Of a DNA stretch of 64,000 nucleotides, positions 1-10,147 are shown piece by piece. How positions within the stretch are numbered: position 1 is the first letter of the stretch; the number at the start of each line of letters is the position of its first letter. The translations under genes were made by a program, and so were the position numbers. Below the pieces are notes generated by a model. It searched no databases. It was not told the DNA's origin and saw nothing but the letters and a program-made list of their open reading frames with translations. This DNA is from Angomonas deanei. Lineage: Eukaryota; Euglenozoa; Kinetoplastea; Trypanosomatida; Trypanosomatidae. The stretch covers positions 620,001 through 684,000 of the forward strand of contig LR877149.1 of assembly GCA_903995115.1 (NCBI GenBank), read 5' to 3'.

Positions 1-2718
1 CGCGAACAGACGCATCACCGGCTGCAGCGCAATGGGGTCGACCCGTCGGGCCGTACTTCTATAAAGGACCTCCTCCTCCCCATGCGGGCGGCGGTAGTGT
101 TGGTCCTTCCGGTCCTCTTCAAATGGTTTATTCTGAAAGTAAATTTCCTCCTTGTGAGTGCAATTGACACAGGACGCCGCGCACTGCAGGACGCCGAGGT
201 CGCCCTCATCCTCGAGTGGTCGTGCCTGCAGCGCCATGACGGCACTCTCTAGATAGATGGTGAGAAGGTGCACAATGACCCCCGCACACCCCGCGTGACG
301 GTGGACGACGGCACGGGCATTGAGCAGTGCCTCCCCCACGTGCTGGGTGAGACCCTCTAGTAGGGAGTGTTCCGTCTGGGACAGCTCATACACCTTGGCG
401 CGATCGCTGTCGTAGAGCGATCCCGCGGCGTGCGCGCGGAGGGCACTCATCTCCGTGGCGGCGGTGATATGACTAACCGACAGGCGGCAACACTTGCTGA
501 AGGTATGCCAGAACTCGGCCTCCCCGATCCGGTCGGCGGGGAGCGTGGGGTAGTTAAGCACCTGATCTATTTTCCTGGGGCCGGTGTAGCGGAGTAGCAC
601 CTCTCGGTACAGTATGCCACTCACGTCATGGATGGCCTCTAATAGTGGTCCCTGTGGGTCTAGCCAAAACTGTACACACGCGTCTACCCCGTGGCGCAGT
701 ACCGCCGCGTGGTCCTCAAGCGTCTGGGCGTGCATGGCCTCCCACAGGATGCGCTCTGCCAGGGGGTTGCGGGTGAGAAGGGTATCGGTGGGGACGGTGT
801 CGGAGAGCAACCCCTGCACCTGCCGCCCTACCGCACGGCGGTCGGGGTCTGCCTCGAGGAACAGGCGAACCAGTCTTCCCTCCTGTGACTCCACCGCCTC
901 GCGGTTCATCACCTGCCGCACATACTCGTACTGTCGCACGCACACAATGTAGGTGGCATAGGCCTGTGCCCGCCCGGTGTGATCGTGCAGCTGCTTGGCC
1001 ATCACAATCGCAAGCCGCATCCCCTCGAAGACATCGTGACGGTGCAGTTCTGCCAACTTGTAGGTGTAGCGGGTGACGCAGTAGTTGAGATCGCCAGGGG
1101 TGGTGCACATGGCCGCCTTGCCACAGAGTTCGTCCCGTCCAGCCTGGTTGAACAGGAGCAGCACGAGCGTGATGAGGCGGGTCTCCTCCGCAGTAGCATC
1201 TCGCTCCCTCGGCCGCACGTTGAGCCACTTTTGGGAGGGCTGTAGCACCTGTAATAAACTACGGATCTGCAGCTGCTCTACCAGCGAGGTGGTGGTGAGA
1301 AACGGCTCCAGCAGGGCGGTCAGTCCCTTCCACACCTCCTGGGCATAGTGCTCCTCCCACCGCTGCGGGGTCTCCTGCACCTTGCGGGCGACGTAGTCGG
1401 CGTAGGCCTCCGGTACTGGCACCTGGCAGCAGCGGAGGTAGTGCGTAAAGGCCACCACCAGCGAGCAGCGCAGGTAGGACCAGACGGTGTCGGTCCAGCT
1501 GGAGGAGAAGGTCTTCTGACGGTTGAGCAGCTCCCAGTTACCGCAGAGGACGGCGGCCACCGTCGTGTCCAGCCGCTCGCTCGCGGCGTCGGTGTCACGG
1601 GGGATGGTGGTGGCGGTGAAGGGATGATCCTCCCGTACCGTCGCCTCATACAACAGCCCTAGGGTCTCCAGTCGACACTCGTTGCCTGCCCAGACATACT
1701 TATCGGAGAGATCGCTGCTGGTGTACTCCCCGAAGAGGGGGACCTCCTTCACCGCGCCCGTCGCCGCCCACCACGGCTCCCGCACCGTCTGCAGCTGCGT
1801 CGCGCAGAGCAGACAGCAGTAGGGGCAGTGTTTATTGACGAAGGCGTCCTTGAGTGCCTCGCACATCTCACCGCCACGGATACGACTAAGAATGAGTTGA
1901 CGTAGGGAGAGCTCGTCTGACCCACGGACCCGCAGCTTGAGGTGGAAGTTTTCATCCTGGATATACTGCAGCGAGGCGGGGTCCTGCTCCAGCGTCTGCC
2001 GCTCCCGAAATGTCTTCTCCAACCACCGCACAATGAGCGTCGCCTTACGAAAAAAAGGGAAGCGAAAGAGAAAATCTTGCAGGTAGGCGTACTGAGAGGT
2101 GTACCACCGGCGGTGTGGCTGGATGCGGAATAGCCCTAGCGCCTCGGGGTCGTGGAGCTTCCCCGCCGCATGAGACTCATCCTCTAGTAAGATGAAGAGC
2201 AGGTCCCACAGCTGTCGCTCCTTCAGGTGCGCTAGTCGCAGCCGGTGAACATTATCGGGGCCGGTGTACGTCGGTCGACCGGTACGACCCTTCTCCATCT
2301 CCTCCACGATATCCTTGAGCACGATGCTGGCGGGGCTGCCGGCGCTGGGCTTCTCTCCCCGCCACCCGTCCTCGAGGGTGAGGTTAACGGAGTGGTCCTC
2401 CTGCCGGTCCGTAAGCCGCAGAGAGGTGCTAGGGCGAGCGAAGAGCTCCTCCTCCGGTGCGAGCAGCAGCTCTTCCGCCACCGACCGGAACCGTTCCGCT
2501 AACTTGAGGGAGATGTGCCGGGAGGTACACTTCCCGTTTCGAATCTCATCGTCGAGGTGTTTGAATACTTGTGCGAATCGCACGAGGGTGTGGTGCTCCG
2601 TGCCGTTTTTAGTGGTGACGGTATCTTGTGATGGACTAGTGGACTCCCAAGAGGCAACGACACTGGGGGGAACGGTTTGAAGCAAGTCCACGTTCCCTCT
2701 TTCTGGGTTGTAGGTCAT
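1..2718 (-). CDS. NUP107: Nup107/Nup84-type nucleoporin, C-terminus cut by window edge
   Basis: Seen: an open frame of 906 codons starts at the ATG at 2718 (MTYNPERGN) and runs without a stop off the left edge. The protein is rich in helix-forming and Leu/Trp residues with no membrane segment. Residues about 365-420 hold NWELLN, then SWTDTVWSYLR, which resembles the conserved TWEDTVWAYF segment of Nup107/Nup84 helical scaffold proteins. Known: Nup107 sits in the Y-shaped (Nup84) outer-ring complex of the nuclear pore, and family members are about 700-950 residues, so only a short C-terminal piece should be missing. The codons are GC-ending like most neighbours. It is the most downstream gene of the minus-strand array in this window. 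Family assignment is by remembered motif and size; another helical scaffold nucleoporin is the main alternative. Confidence 0.72.
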   Translation of the reverse strand, partial: MTYNPERGNVDLLQTVPPSVVASWESTSPSQDTVTTKNGTEHHTLVRFAQVFKHLDDEIRNGKCTSRHISLKLAERFRSVAEELLLAPEEELFARPSTSLRLTDRQEDHSVNLTLEDGWRGEKPSAGSPASIVLKDIVEEMEKGRTGRPTYTGPDNVHRLRLAHLKERQLWDLLFILLEDESHAAGKLHDPEALGLFRIQPHRRWYTSQYAYLQDFLFRFPFFRKATLIVRWLEKTFRERQTLEQDPASLQYIQDENFHLKLRVRGSDELSLRQLILSRIRGGEMCEALKDAFVNKHCPYCCLLCATQLQTVREPWWAATGAVKEVPLFGEYTSSDLSDKYVWAGNECRLETLGLLYEATVREDHPFTATTIPRDTDAASERLDTTVAAVLCGNWELLNRQKTFSSSWTDTVWSYLRCSLVVAFTHYLRCCQVPVPEAYADYVARKVQETPQRWEEHYAQEVWKGLTALLEPFLTTTSLVEQLQIRSLLQVLQPSQKWLNVRPRERDATAEETRLITLVLLLFNQAGRDELCGKAAMCTTPGDLNYCVTRYTYKLAELHRHDVFEGMRLAIVMAKQLHDHTGRAQAYATYIVCVRQYEYVRQVMNREAVESQEGRLVRLFLEADPDRRAVGRQVQGLLSDTVPTDTLLTRNPLAERILWEAMHAQTLEDHAAVLRHGVDACVQFWLDPQGPLLEAIHDVSGILYREVLLRYTGPRKIDQVLNYPTLPADRIGEAEFWHTFSKCCRLSVSHITAATEMSALRAHAAGSLYDSDRAKVYELSQTEHSLLEGLTQHVGEALLNARAVVHRHAGCAGVIVHLLTIYLESAVMALQARPLEDEGDLGVLQCAASCVNCTHKEEIYFQNKPFEEDRKDQHYRRPHGEEEVLYRSTARRVDPIALQPVMRLFA

Positions 2719-2961
2719 GATGGAACTGTATGCTAGTGTTATGATTATGGATTGAACAACAAAAAAAAAAAAAAGTGTTTCTGTGTGTATTTTTTGCCTT
2801 TCGTTCTTTCTGGATAAAGAAACGAACTAAACCTATTTTTCCTTTTTTTTATGGCAACAAATGAAGAGAGAAGGGAATAATAAATAAACCGAAGAGAAAA
2901 GCATCAGTAAAAAAAGGGGGGAACCCATTAAAAAAAAAAAGCATTTTATTTTTATTATTTT

Positions 2962-3351
2962 TCAATTAGCGGATACACCCCACAGCGCACGCATGTAGTC
3001 CTCCGCCGGTGGCACCTTGTCACTGGCAGTAGTGGACCCCAGCTGCAGTAAGGAGGCACTGGCCTCGCTGGTGAACCCAGCCTCCCGTCGCCGCCTCTCC
3101 ATGATGTGCAGATGCTTACTATTACTATTGGTGTTGTTGTCGTCGCTGTACTTACCGGTCAGATCATCACTCCAGATCATTTCTGAAAAAGGAGGAAAGA
3201 AGGGTGCGTGAGGATTTTTATTATTACTAGATGGTGTAGTAGTGGGAAGGAACTTGGCGTCGTACCAGCCAAAAGAAAAAGTTTTCCCTTCTTTTAGCAT
3301 TTGTTTATATGTTTCACTATACAAGGATTCTAACGGAACATCGGAGGACAT
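2962..3351 (-). CDS. Small conserved-looking protein of unknown function (129 aa)
   Basis: I do not recognise this protein. Seen: ATG at 3351, stop next to a T-rich tail, with aromatic and proline-rich stretches (SFGWYDAKFLP, HAPFFPPF, SEMIWSDDLTGKY), an Asn/Ser-rich spacer, and a basic MERRRREAGF segment. There is no signal peptide, membrane segment or Cys cluster. The order of short linear Trp/Pro motifs is reminiscent of small axonemal microtubule-associated proteins, and the next gene upstream is the flagellar ARMC2 homologue, but that link is only inference. The coding character (GC-rich codons apart from the AAT repeat) contrasts with the AT-rich flanks, which supports a real gene. Confidence 0.6.
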   Translation of the reverse strand: MSSDVPLESLYSETYKQMLKEGKTFSFGWYDAKFLPTTTPSSNNKNPHAPFFPPFSEMIWSDDLTGKYSDDNNTNSNSKHLHIMERRRREAGFTSEASASLLQLGSTTASDKVPPAEDYMRALWGVSAN

Positions 3352-3650
3352 TTTTGTAGAGTGAAACTAATCCTAAAAGTTATGTTCTGTTGCTGTTCAA
3401 CAAAGGTGAGGATGAGGAAAAAAAAAAGTAGGAATGAGTGAAAGCCAAATACGAAACAGTAGAAGATGTCCGGTGACATCAATTCCTGCAATGACAAAAA
3501 AAGGGGGGTTTTATGTACATTTTTATATCTCGAAACTCTATCTAGGAGAAAGATAAAAACAAACAAACGGGGTACGAAATGCTTTTTTTTTTTTTTCTTC
3601 TCTTCTTTTTTTTGTTGTAAAAAAAAAAAAAAAAACAATGAGCTTGTTTT

Positions 3651-5960
3651 TCATTCTGCTTCCTCTTCTTTGTTTAACAGTCCGTAGACGTTCGCTAACA
3701 ACTTTTCTACCAGCTCCCCTGTTTGCTCCGCGAAGCCGACCGCCACCTCCGTCACCGCCTTCTCCGCAGCTTCCTTCTCGGTGAGGATAAGGTCTGCTCC
3801 TTGCTCCTCCTTGGCACTCTTGAGCAGCAATCGCTTCTCCTCCCTGGCGGCGCTGTCGATATCCTCCTGCTTTGTGTACTTACCCGTGTGCTTCAGCATC
3901 ATGTGTAGTAGTTCCTGGTCCTGTACGACACGGCAGTTGGTGGTGGCGCTAAGGTTGAGGAGGACGCCGAAGCAGTTGTAGACGACACGGAGGTCCTCGT
4001 GGCCGAGGAAGACGACGACCACCTCGTCGCAGCGGTTCTCCTCCATCCAGGCCCGGCCGCTGTTGGTGTAGCTCAGGTTACCGAGCAAGCGGGTCGACTC
4101 CACGGTGGCCTCCACATCGCCCTCAAAGAGGAATCCAGCGATGATCAGTCCTAGCGTCGCAAACAGCTGCTCTAACCGGCTGGAGATGCCGTTCTCCGCG
4201 TCCCCGCTGACGAGACCCGCCTCCACGTCTTGCTTCTCGATCGCGGCGAAGAAGTAGCTAAGGTTACTAAGACACATGAGGGTGTAGATGGCGGTCAACC
4301 GGGTCTGCGGCTGCAGGTCGAGGTCCTTCAAGAAGTTGGTCATCTTGCTCGACATGTCAAACACAAAATCCGCGGAGCAGTGCGGGCTCATGGCGGTGAT
4401 ACCCACCAGCCAGGAGATGGCCTCATGCAGGGTGATCTGTTCCTCCCCGGCGGCGTCACGCAGGACTTGACTAGGATTGCTGGAGCGGCGGGCGTTGGGG
4501 AGTTTTTCTACCGCGATGGAGTCGGCGTTCATGTACAGCGACACCAGCTTCAGCAGCAGCGGACCCCCAGCGGAGGCGAGGATGTTGATCTGGTCCGGGC
4601 TACGCTCCGCGACGTGCGCCATGGCGGCAACAAGACGGGCGGTGAGAAGCTGCATCGGCTTCGGGTCCTTCTCCGCGCTCTCCAGCTGCGTGCTAAGGGC
4701 CGCCATCGTCGTCCGGAGGAAGAGCTCACTGTTGGCATAGTGGTTGGCACAGTCCTCCTCAAAGACCGCCTTGGCTAGCGCACGGGCACAGCTCTCCACG
4801 ACCCCGCTGCACTCCTTGTAGTAGCTGAGGATATGAAGGAGGAGATCCAGGGAGCCCAGCTTAGTGAGGTGGTGGGCCGCGACGCCGGCGGCGAGGTTAC
4901 GGTAGACCAGGCACACGGAGGGGAGCAACATGGTCCCTAGCGTGGTGCTCTCCTCCCGCACCTCTCGATCAATTACCTTCTTGACCAGCGTGTTGAGGGA
5001 GGGCACGACGCCCAGCGTCACGAGCTGCAGGACGATGCCGTCCGTCTCGGTGGTGTCCTCAGTGCTGGGGTGGGTGCAGTTGCGAAGGATGTTGACCACC
5101 TCCAGCACCACCTCCGGGGTGTCCTGCAGACACTTCTCACTCGACAGCACGTGCAGCAGCGGCTCAAAGAGGACCTCCCGCTCGATCCACTTGGAGAGAC
5201 CAGCCTCGGTGAGGGAGTAGAGGAACTGAAGGACGTCGTGCAGCGCGGGGCAGTCGTCGAGGGTGGAGTTGCGAAGGATGACAGACGACATGGACAGAGC
5301 CACCGCCGCCTCGCGCTCCTCGCCGTTGGAGGCGACGGAGGAGGAGGACGGACTGCCACCGCTGTTGACGGAGTGAATATAATGCGTCATGTACTGCAGT
5401 ACCTCCGGCCACAGTCGGTTAGTAGGGTTGGCGAGCCAGCGGGTCAACTCTCGCAGGAGAGCCACCTGCACGCCCACGTTACCCTCCGCGCGGGATAGGC
5501 TCACCATGAACTCACTGGGCTGCAGCTGGGAGGTGCTGCTGACAAGAGAGGAGGCCTCCCCGCCAGCCTGCGGTAGGGCCGTCAGCCGCACACCACGCAG
5601 CGGCGCCTTACGAGCAGCAGGTTCATTCAAGAAACCACCAGCGGTCGCAAAGTCCACTGGGGTCTCCGGACGGTACGGTGCCTCCACCGCCGCCCTCGCA
5701 TCTCGCAGCAGTCGCCCCACGCGGGTGGAGCCACCCTGTGGTCGCTTCACATCGGTAGGGTTGCGGTGGGCAGGAGGGGCCACCAGACCAGCCGCAGAGG
5801 AGCGACGGCGGCTGACGGCGGAGGTGGTAGCGGAGGGCTTCACCTTCGCGCCGGTGATCCCTAGGGACAGGCCGCTGTCGTGGGTCTTGCCGCCGAGGGG
5901 GACCTGACTACTGAACTTGATTTGATTGCCGGTGACGGACGTCTTCTTCTTGGGAGGCAT
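3651..5960 (-). CDS. ARMC2: ARMC2-like armadillo-repeat protein (769 aa), flagellar assembly
   Basis: Seen: ATG at 5960 (MPPKKKTSVTG); an in-frame TTG at 6005 precedes it, but that segment crosses the likely splice acceptor. The N-terminal about 150 residues are basic and disordered. Residues about 170-720 form repeated Leu-rich armadillo-type helices, for example ESTRLLGNLSYTNSGRAWM and VVYNCFGVLLNLSATTNCR near the C-terminus, as in ARMC2. The C-terminus is charged and coiled (KEEQGADLILTEKEAAEKA). Known: ARMC2 is needed for assembly of axonemal radial spokes or the central apparatus in ciliated eukaryotes. It carries no catalytic motif. Another ARM-repeat axonemal protein is the alternative. 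A pyrimidine tract ending in AG lies about 30 bases upstream on the coding strand. Confidence 0.72.
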   Translation of the reverse strand: MPPKKKTSVTGNQIKFSSQVPLGGKTHDSGLSLGITGAKVKPSATTSAVSRRRSSAAGLVAPPAHRNPTDVKRPQGGSTRVGRLLRDARAAVEAPYRPETPVDFATAGGFLNEPAARKAPLRGVRLTALPQAGGEASSLVSSTSQLQPSEFMVSLSRAEGNVGVQVALLRELTRWLANPTNRLWPEVLQYMTHYIHSVNSGGSPSSSSVASNGEEREAAVALSMSSVILRNSTLDDCPALHDVLQFLYSLTEAGLSKWIEREVLFEPLLHVLSSEKCLQDTPEVVLEVVNILRNCTHPSTEDTTETDGIVLQLVTLGVVPSLNTLVKKVIDREVREESTTLGTMLLPSVCLVYRNLAAGVAAHHLTKLGSLDLLLHILSYYKECSGVVESCARALAKAVFEEDCANHYANSELFLRTTMAALSTQLESAEKDPKPMQLLTARLVAAMAHVAERSPDQINILASAGGPLLLKLVSLYMNADSIAVEKLPNARRSSNPSQVLRDAAGEEQITLHEAISWLVGITAMSPHCSADFVFDMSSKMTNFLKDLDLQPQTRLTAIYTLMCLSNLSYFFAAIEKQDVEAGLVSGDAENGISSRLEQLFATLGLIIAGFLFEGDVEATVESTRLLGNLSYTNSGRAWMEENRCDEVVVVFLGHEDLRVVYNCFGVLLNLSATTNCRVVQDQELLHMMLKHTGKYTKQEDIDSAAREEKRLLLKSAKEEQGADLILTEKEAAEKAVTEVAVGFAEQTGELVEKLLANVYGLLNKEEEAE

Positions 5961-5991
5961 GAGGAAGATTGTATGTGGGTGGTAATGAGTA

Positions 5992-6030
5992 CTAAAAAAA
6001 AACAAATACTTTCAGAAAAAGAGAGAAAAG
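5992..6030 (-). promoter_or_regulatory. Putative trans-splice acceptor for the ARMC2-like gene
   Basis: On the coding strand a C/T-rich run with short A interruptions ends in a nine-T tract followed by AG at 5993-5992, about 31 bases before the ATG at 5960. This is the layout expected of a kinetoplastid 3' splice site. Use of the site is inferred from sequence only. Confidence 0.4.
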
Positions 6031-6366
6031 GGGATAATGATGCTATTGTAGGAGATGAAGTTATACGATTTTCAAAAAAAAAAGAAAAGCGAGTGTTTGT
6101 GGTTATTGTTTACTTTTTTTATTATTTTGATGTGTTTCATATCACCATGTGTATAAGAGTGAATATTCGAGCATACAAAAAAATAAAAAAAAGAGCGCAA
6201 TTGAATAGTATAATAAGTAAACCAATAATAATAAAAAAAAAGGGTGCAGGGAGGATACATTGTTGTTCTCATTTACGGAACAACAAGGAAGCAAAAATAA
6301 AATTAAAAAAAATGTCATAAGCGTGTATAAAAACAAAAAAAAAAAAAGTTCCAATTATTTTCAGAA
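6031..6366. other. Spacer between ARMC2-like and tetraspanin-like genes
   Basis: AT-rich sequence with A-runs of 8-13 and no credible reading frame. It should hold the 3' UTR of the tetraspanin-like gene and the upstream flank of the ARMC2-like gene. Nothing else is visible. Confidence 0.6.
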
Positions 6367-8253
6367 TCATTTGGTCTCCCGTTTGAAAATGCCCAAGTCC
6401 CCTCGCATCAGTGTATGCAACTGCTGCACATACCGTCGATAACTAAACACAAACAGCACATTACAATGACACGTCACGGAGACGACAATAATATTAAACA
6501 ATACACATCCACACGCAATGCCACATAATGTAAAATACGTAATCGGATAGGCATTATCGAGTTTATAACGGTCGGCGCAGGTGCGGGTGAAGGTGGCAAT
6601 CTTTGCTTGTTCCTCGCAGTAAGGGCAGAGGTGTCGGTGGGCCTCGGTGTAGTTCAAATACTGTTCCGCATCACAGAGGGTCGCCCCACCGCTACATTTC
6701 CCAAACAATTGAATCTGACACAACTTTTGGTTCATCTCTCTTCCTAGCGGGTCGACGCTCTCATCGTAGAGACCTTCATCCTTGTAGTCCATGTCATTCA
6801 GTCCTTCCTCCTGATACTCCTGCACGGAGATGGCGGGGGAGCCGTAGTAAAACACATCCGCCCAGCGATCCTCCAGAGAGAACTCCGAGGTAAAGTTGGC
6901 GAGGGTCGTCCCGAGGGCACCGAAGACCACCAGAAAGAAGACCACGAGTACTAATACATTCGACACGACGAGGTAACCGAGGTGGAGGTGGGTGAAGACG
7001 TTGGGGGAGACGAGCAGTGGCAACGGCACAAACGCTTTTTTCGCTCTTTCTAGCAGCAAGTAGGATTTCTTGGGTTTAGTGTTACCGTCGATGCTAGCGG
7101 TGTACGCCACTCGATCTTCATTGGTGAGCGGGTTGAGGGCACCATTGCCGGAGAAAACAGAATAGTTTCTATTTTCATCATTCTCATTATTGTTATTATT
7201 ATGACTGTTGTTGTTTATAATTTCGTCTAGATCGCTGGAGCTGGACCCCGATGGCGCGAACACCCTTCGCATCGTATTATTATTATTGTTATCAAGGGAT
7301 GTGCGGAGTACAAAAGTGTTTCCCTTCTTGGGGTCCTGAAGCGACGTGAGGTCCTCGAGGTTCACCACAATGGGGGACGTATCCTGCGACGGCGGCAGTA
7401 TATTACTATTATTATGATGATGATGATAGGGAAGGGAGCTGTTGGTTAGCAAGTTCACCGTATTCGGTGTGTCGTTGGACTTTGTTTGGAATGAATTGTT
7501 ATCGGTGGTGAGGGCATAAGAGAGGGGCGATGGGCTGACGGATAGTGGGTTACAGCCCTTCTTATTATTTTGATGATTATTATTAGTGTTGTCGTTGTCA
7601 CGAAGACTGCGGAATGTTGCCAAAGACGGATGTATCTCTTCGACACGGAGGACTCCTCCTTCATTATTATTATGATTACTATTTTCTTGGCTGGTTATTT
7701 TCAGTTTCCTTTCTCGTTCCTCTTCCTGCTGCCGCACGCTCTCCTCTACCAGCGCTAGCACCTTCTTCTTCCCCGTGTGGTACTTATACTCTGGATACGC
7801 CACAAAAAACAAAAAGAACAAGATCGGATTCAATAATAAAAAAGAGGCGGACAAGGACATGAGCACGATGGTGAGGTGCAGCCCTTGCGAGGAGTCCAGC
7901 ACCGCATGATAAAACACACTATACCGGGAGTGCTCCACCACCGCCACGACAATAATCGAAATAGACAGCAAAAACACACACAGGTGCGACAGAAATAAAA
8001 AGAAGCGCAGCACCGTGTACGCGCACGAAGAGCGTATCGCACTCTGATTGAGGCGGTACTCCGCCGCCTCGAAAGATACCTCTTGCTTCCCTTTGGGGGA
8101 GTGATGATGCAGTGGAGAGGCGGCGAGGTCGCCCTCTAGCACCGTGTGCAGCGCATACCGTCCCTCCTCCTGCTGGTCACTGGTGGGCAGGATGGGCAAT
8201 AAGATACGAGGGGCGAGGCAGCCCTCATGTGGAGGATGATGATTGGTGAACAT
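6367..8253 (-). CDS. Four-TM tetraspanin-like membrane protein with long Asn-rich loop (628 aa)
   Basis: Seen: ATG at 8253 (MFTNHHPP); the longer frame to 8340 begins at a TTG and is not used here. Two hydrophobic segments near residues 85-115 and 125-150 (LCVFLLSISIIVVAVV, HLTIVLMSLSASFLLL) are followed by about 270 hydrophilic residues with poly-Asn and His runs. TM3 (VLVLVVFFLVVFGALG) follows, then an outside loop with several Cys (FGKCSGGATLC, CPYCEEQ, TRTCADRY), then TM4 (TLCGIACGCVLFNIIVV). Four TMs with a Cys-rich second outer loop fits the tetraspanin plan, but the classical CCG is not present and the inner loop is far too long. Asn residues are encoded by AAT/AAC repeats. Function unknown; surface or endomembrane organiser is inference. 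Confidence 0.6.
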   Translation of the reverse strand: MFTNHHPPHEGCLAPRILLPILPTSDQQEEGRYALHTVLEGDLAASPLHHHSPKGKQEVSFEAAEYRLNQSAIRSSCAYTVLRFFLFLSHLCVFLLSISIIVVAVVEHSRYSVFYHAVLDSSQGLHLTIVLMSLSASFLLLNPILFFLFFVAYPEYKYHTGKKKVLALVEESVRQQEEERERKLKITSQENSNHNNNEGGVLRVEEIHPSLATFRSLRDNDNTNNNHQNNKKGCNPLSVSPSPLSYALTTDNNSFQTKSNDTPNTVNLLTNSSLPYHHHHNNSNILPPSQDTSPIVVNLEDLTSLQDPKKGNTFVLRTSLDNNNNNTMRRVFAPSGSSSSDLDEIINNNSHNNNNNENDENRNYSVFSGNGALNPLTNEDRVAYTASIDGNTKPKKSYLLLERAKKAFVPLPLLVSPNVFTHLHLGYLVVSNVLVLVVFFLVVFGALGTTLANFTSEFSLEDRWADVFYYGSPAISVQEYQEEGLNDMDYKDEGLYDESVDPLGREMNQKLCQIQLFGKCSGGATLCDAEQYLNYTEAHRHLCPYCEEQAKIATFTRTCADRYKLDNAYPITYFTLCGIACGCVLFNIIVVSVTCHCNVLFVFSYRRYVQQLHTLMRGDLGIFKRETK

Positions 8254-8427
8254 GGGGTAGGGTGTGGTCTTGTGCTGATGACTGTGGTGGGGGCTAGGGA
8301 AAAAGAACAATAGGAAAAAGAAATGATCATAGAAACACAATGCAAATGTGTAAGAAGCTTTTATTTACTGTGCTTCGATAACAACGAAAAAAAGGGAATA
8401 GAATAGGTAATGTACAAATAGCAAAGA

Positions 8428-9243
8428 CTAAAAATTGTAATTAACGTGGGCGATTCGTTCTTTTTTCATCTGCGAAAGAGTCGCAAAAACAGATTCCTTA
8501 TTATTATTGTTATTATTCTCAAAAAACATCATTTCGTTTGCCAGGAACACACCACAACTACGCATGAGGGACCCACAACCGGCATAATCGGCACAAACCA
8601 ACAACTCCAACAATAACTGATATTTTAAAAACTTTATCGTTTCATCATTTTCATTAGTCGAAAACATTTTGTGCCCCAAGACACACTTTTCTATAAAATA
8701 CACATCGCAAGGTTCGTCCACTTGTCGGCAAAGATCGTACAAGTGATAATAATAAATATTATTATTATTATTATTATTATGGTTGTTGTTAGGGTACGGG
8801 GTGGTGTCACCGTAGACGGAAAAACGAAGTAAATGTAGCATCGCTTCTTCTCTATTATTATTATTAAAATGAGTTCTATTATTATTATTGTTATTTTGTT
8901 GGAGGGATCGTTGAAAAAATGGGGCACAATCCAAAAAATATCGTTTATTTTTATTTTTATTTTTGTTCGAAATTTGCAAACATTTTTTTAGCTTCGCCAC
9001 CATTAACTTAAACGACAAGTACTGCGCCAACAGCGACAACACCACCGCACGGCTCACGGGAAAATCAATTCTGTGTTCCTTCAAATAATAATAGGAATGA
9101 TACAATAACTTGGAATAGTGGAGTTGCATCTTGTTGTGCAGGGTGGCTTCCCTAGAGGAGGTTTCGGGCTCTAATACAATACCAATCGGCACGTGTGGCT
9201 CTAGTGTGCTGACGAGCAGTAGGGTAGGGGGGGCCTCAGACAT
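8428..9243 (-). CDS. Divergent SKP1/Elongin-C/BTB-like protein with Asn-rich insertions (271 aa)
   Basis: Seen: ATG at 9243. After an N-terminal strand-like region, IDFPVSRAVVLSLLAQYL resembles the POZ-fold segment of SKP1 (x-P-x-x-N-V-x-S-x-x-L-x-x-V). Two Asn-rich insertions of about 15-25 residues follow. The C-terminal LLLELLVCADYAGCGSLMRSC plus FLANEMMFF matches the SKP1/BTB pattern L-x-x-A-A-x-Y-L-x-x-x-x-L-x-x-x-x-x-x-x-x-A-x-x-I. Known: these folds are adaptors of cullin ubiquitin ligases. Assignment rests on pattern only. The codons are AT-richer than in the neighbouring kinase gene. A Cullin-3-type BTB protein or a plain hypothetical protein are alternatives. Confidence 0.5.
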   Translation of the reverse strand: MSEAPPTLLLVSTLEPHVPIGIVLEPETSSREATLHNKMQLHYSKLLYHSYYYLKEHRIDFPVSRAVVLSLLAQYLSFKLMVAKLKKCLQISNKNKNKNKRYFLDCAPFFQRSLQQNNNNNNRTHFNNNNREEAMLHLLRFSVYGDTTPYPNNNHNNNNNNNIYYYHLYDLCRQVDEPCDVYFIEKCVLGHKMFSTNENDETIKFLKYQLLLELLVCADYAGCGSLMRSCGVFLANEMMFFENNNNNNKESVFATLSQMKKERIAHVNYNF

Positions 9244-10147
9244 GGAATACTGAATTGTTTATTTTGTTATTTTTAGTGTGAAACTTTCATTTAAAAAATG
9301 CTGAATTCTATTTTTTTTTTATTATTCTTTTTTTTTTTTGAAAAGGAAAGTGAGATAGAGTAGATGAAAGATGAAAACTAAACAAATTATAAAAAAAAGT
9401 GCAAAGCAAAAAAAAAAAAAGCACTCAAAAAAAAAAGCAAACAAAAAAATAATAATAATAATAGTTTATTTGCATGGTTTAGTATACTTCATTTGGAGGA
9501 AATCGATGGAACATTCATTACATTTCTCAATATATATATATATGATATAATATCAGAAAACTATTTTTATTGTCGTTATTATGAATTATAGTTTTTCTTT
9601 TTTTTTTTTCTACGATTATTTTCATATATTCGATGGATACTTTTATTTTTTTTTTATTACTATTTCGTAATTTTTTTTTATTTTTATTTTTTGAAATCAG
9701 ATCAATGCTTGATCGTTTAATTATTCGTAAATGTTATTCTTTTTGTTTTAATTTTATTTTATTTTATTTTTTTTCCGTTAGATTCCAATTTTTTAAAAAA
9801 AAAAAAAAACAATGAACCGAAAAAAAAAAAAAAATTGCTTCGTGAGAAAGACCGCCTCAAGACATAAAAATATATAAAATTTTTTTTTTTCACAACAATA
9901 AACACCAAAAAAAAAAAAAATCAAAAAAAAAAAAAGAGAGAACGTCCGCGATAAAGTATATATTCTCTTCTCTTTCCTTTTTTTTCGCATGTTTTACTTT
10001 TTTTTGTTTACGATATCTTTATAAAAAAAAAAAAATCCATCACACACAACAATAAATAAACAAAAAGTGATTTCATTTTTTTTTTTTTAATACCTTCTTT
10101 TTCTTTTTTTTTTTTTAATTTTTAAGATTTTTTTTTTTTTTTCTTAA
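9244..10147. other. About 900-base AT-rich gene-free spacer
   Basis: Longest empty stretch of the left array. It consists of A- and T-runs of 8-15 bases, an (AAT)n-type repeat near 9449-9464, and a TA-rich tract near 9531-9552. Short frames here encode only Phe/Lys/Ile runs. It should contain the 3' UTR of the NEK gene and the 5' flank of the SKP1-like gene; no RNA gene was recognised. Confidence 0.6.

Noticed and set aside
1-2718. Short frames on both strands over the first 2.7 kb
   Set aside because: They are shadows of the uninterrupted minus-strand nucleoporin frame, which has no stop inside the window.
9633-9815. 60-codon frame in the long spacer
   Set aside because: Phe-rich product of T-runs without any protein character.
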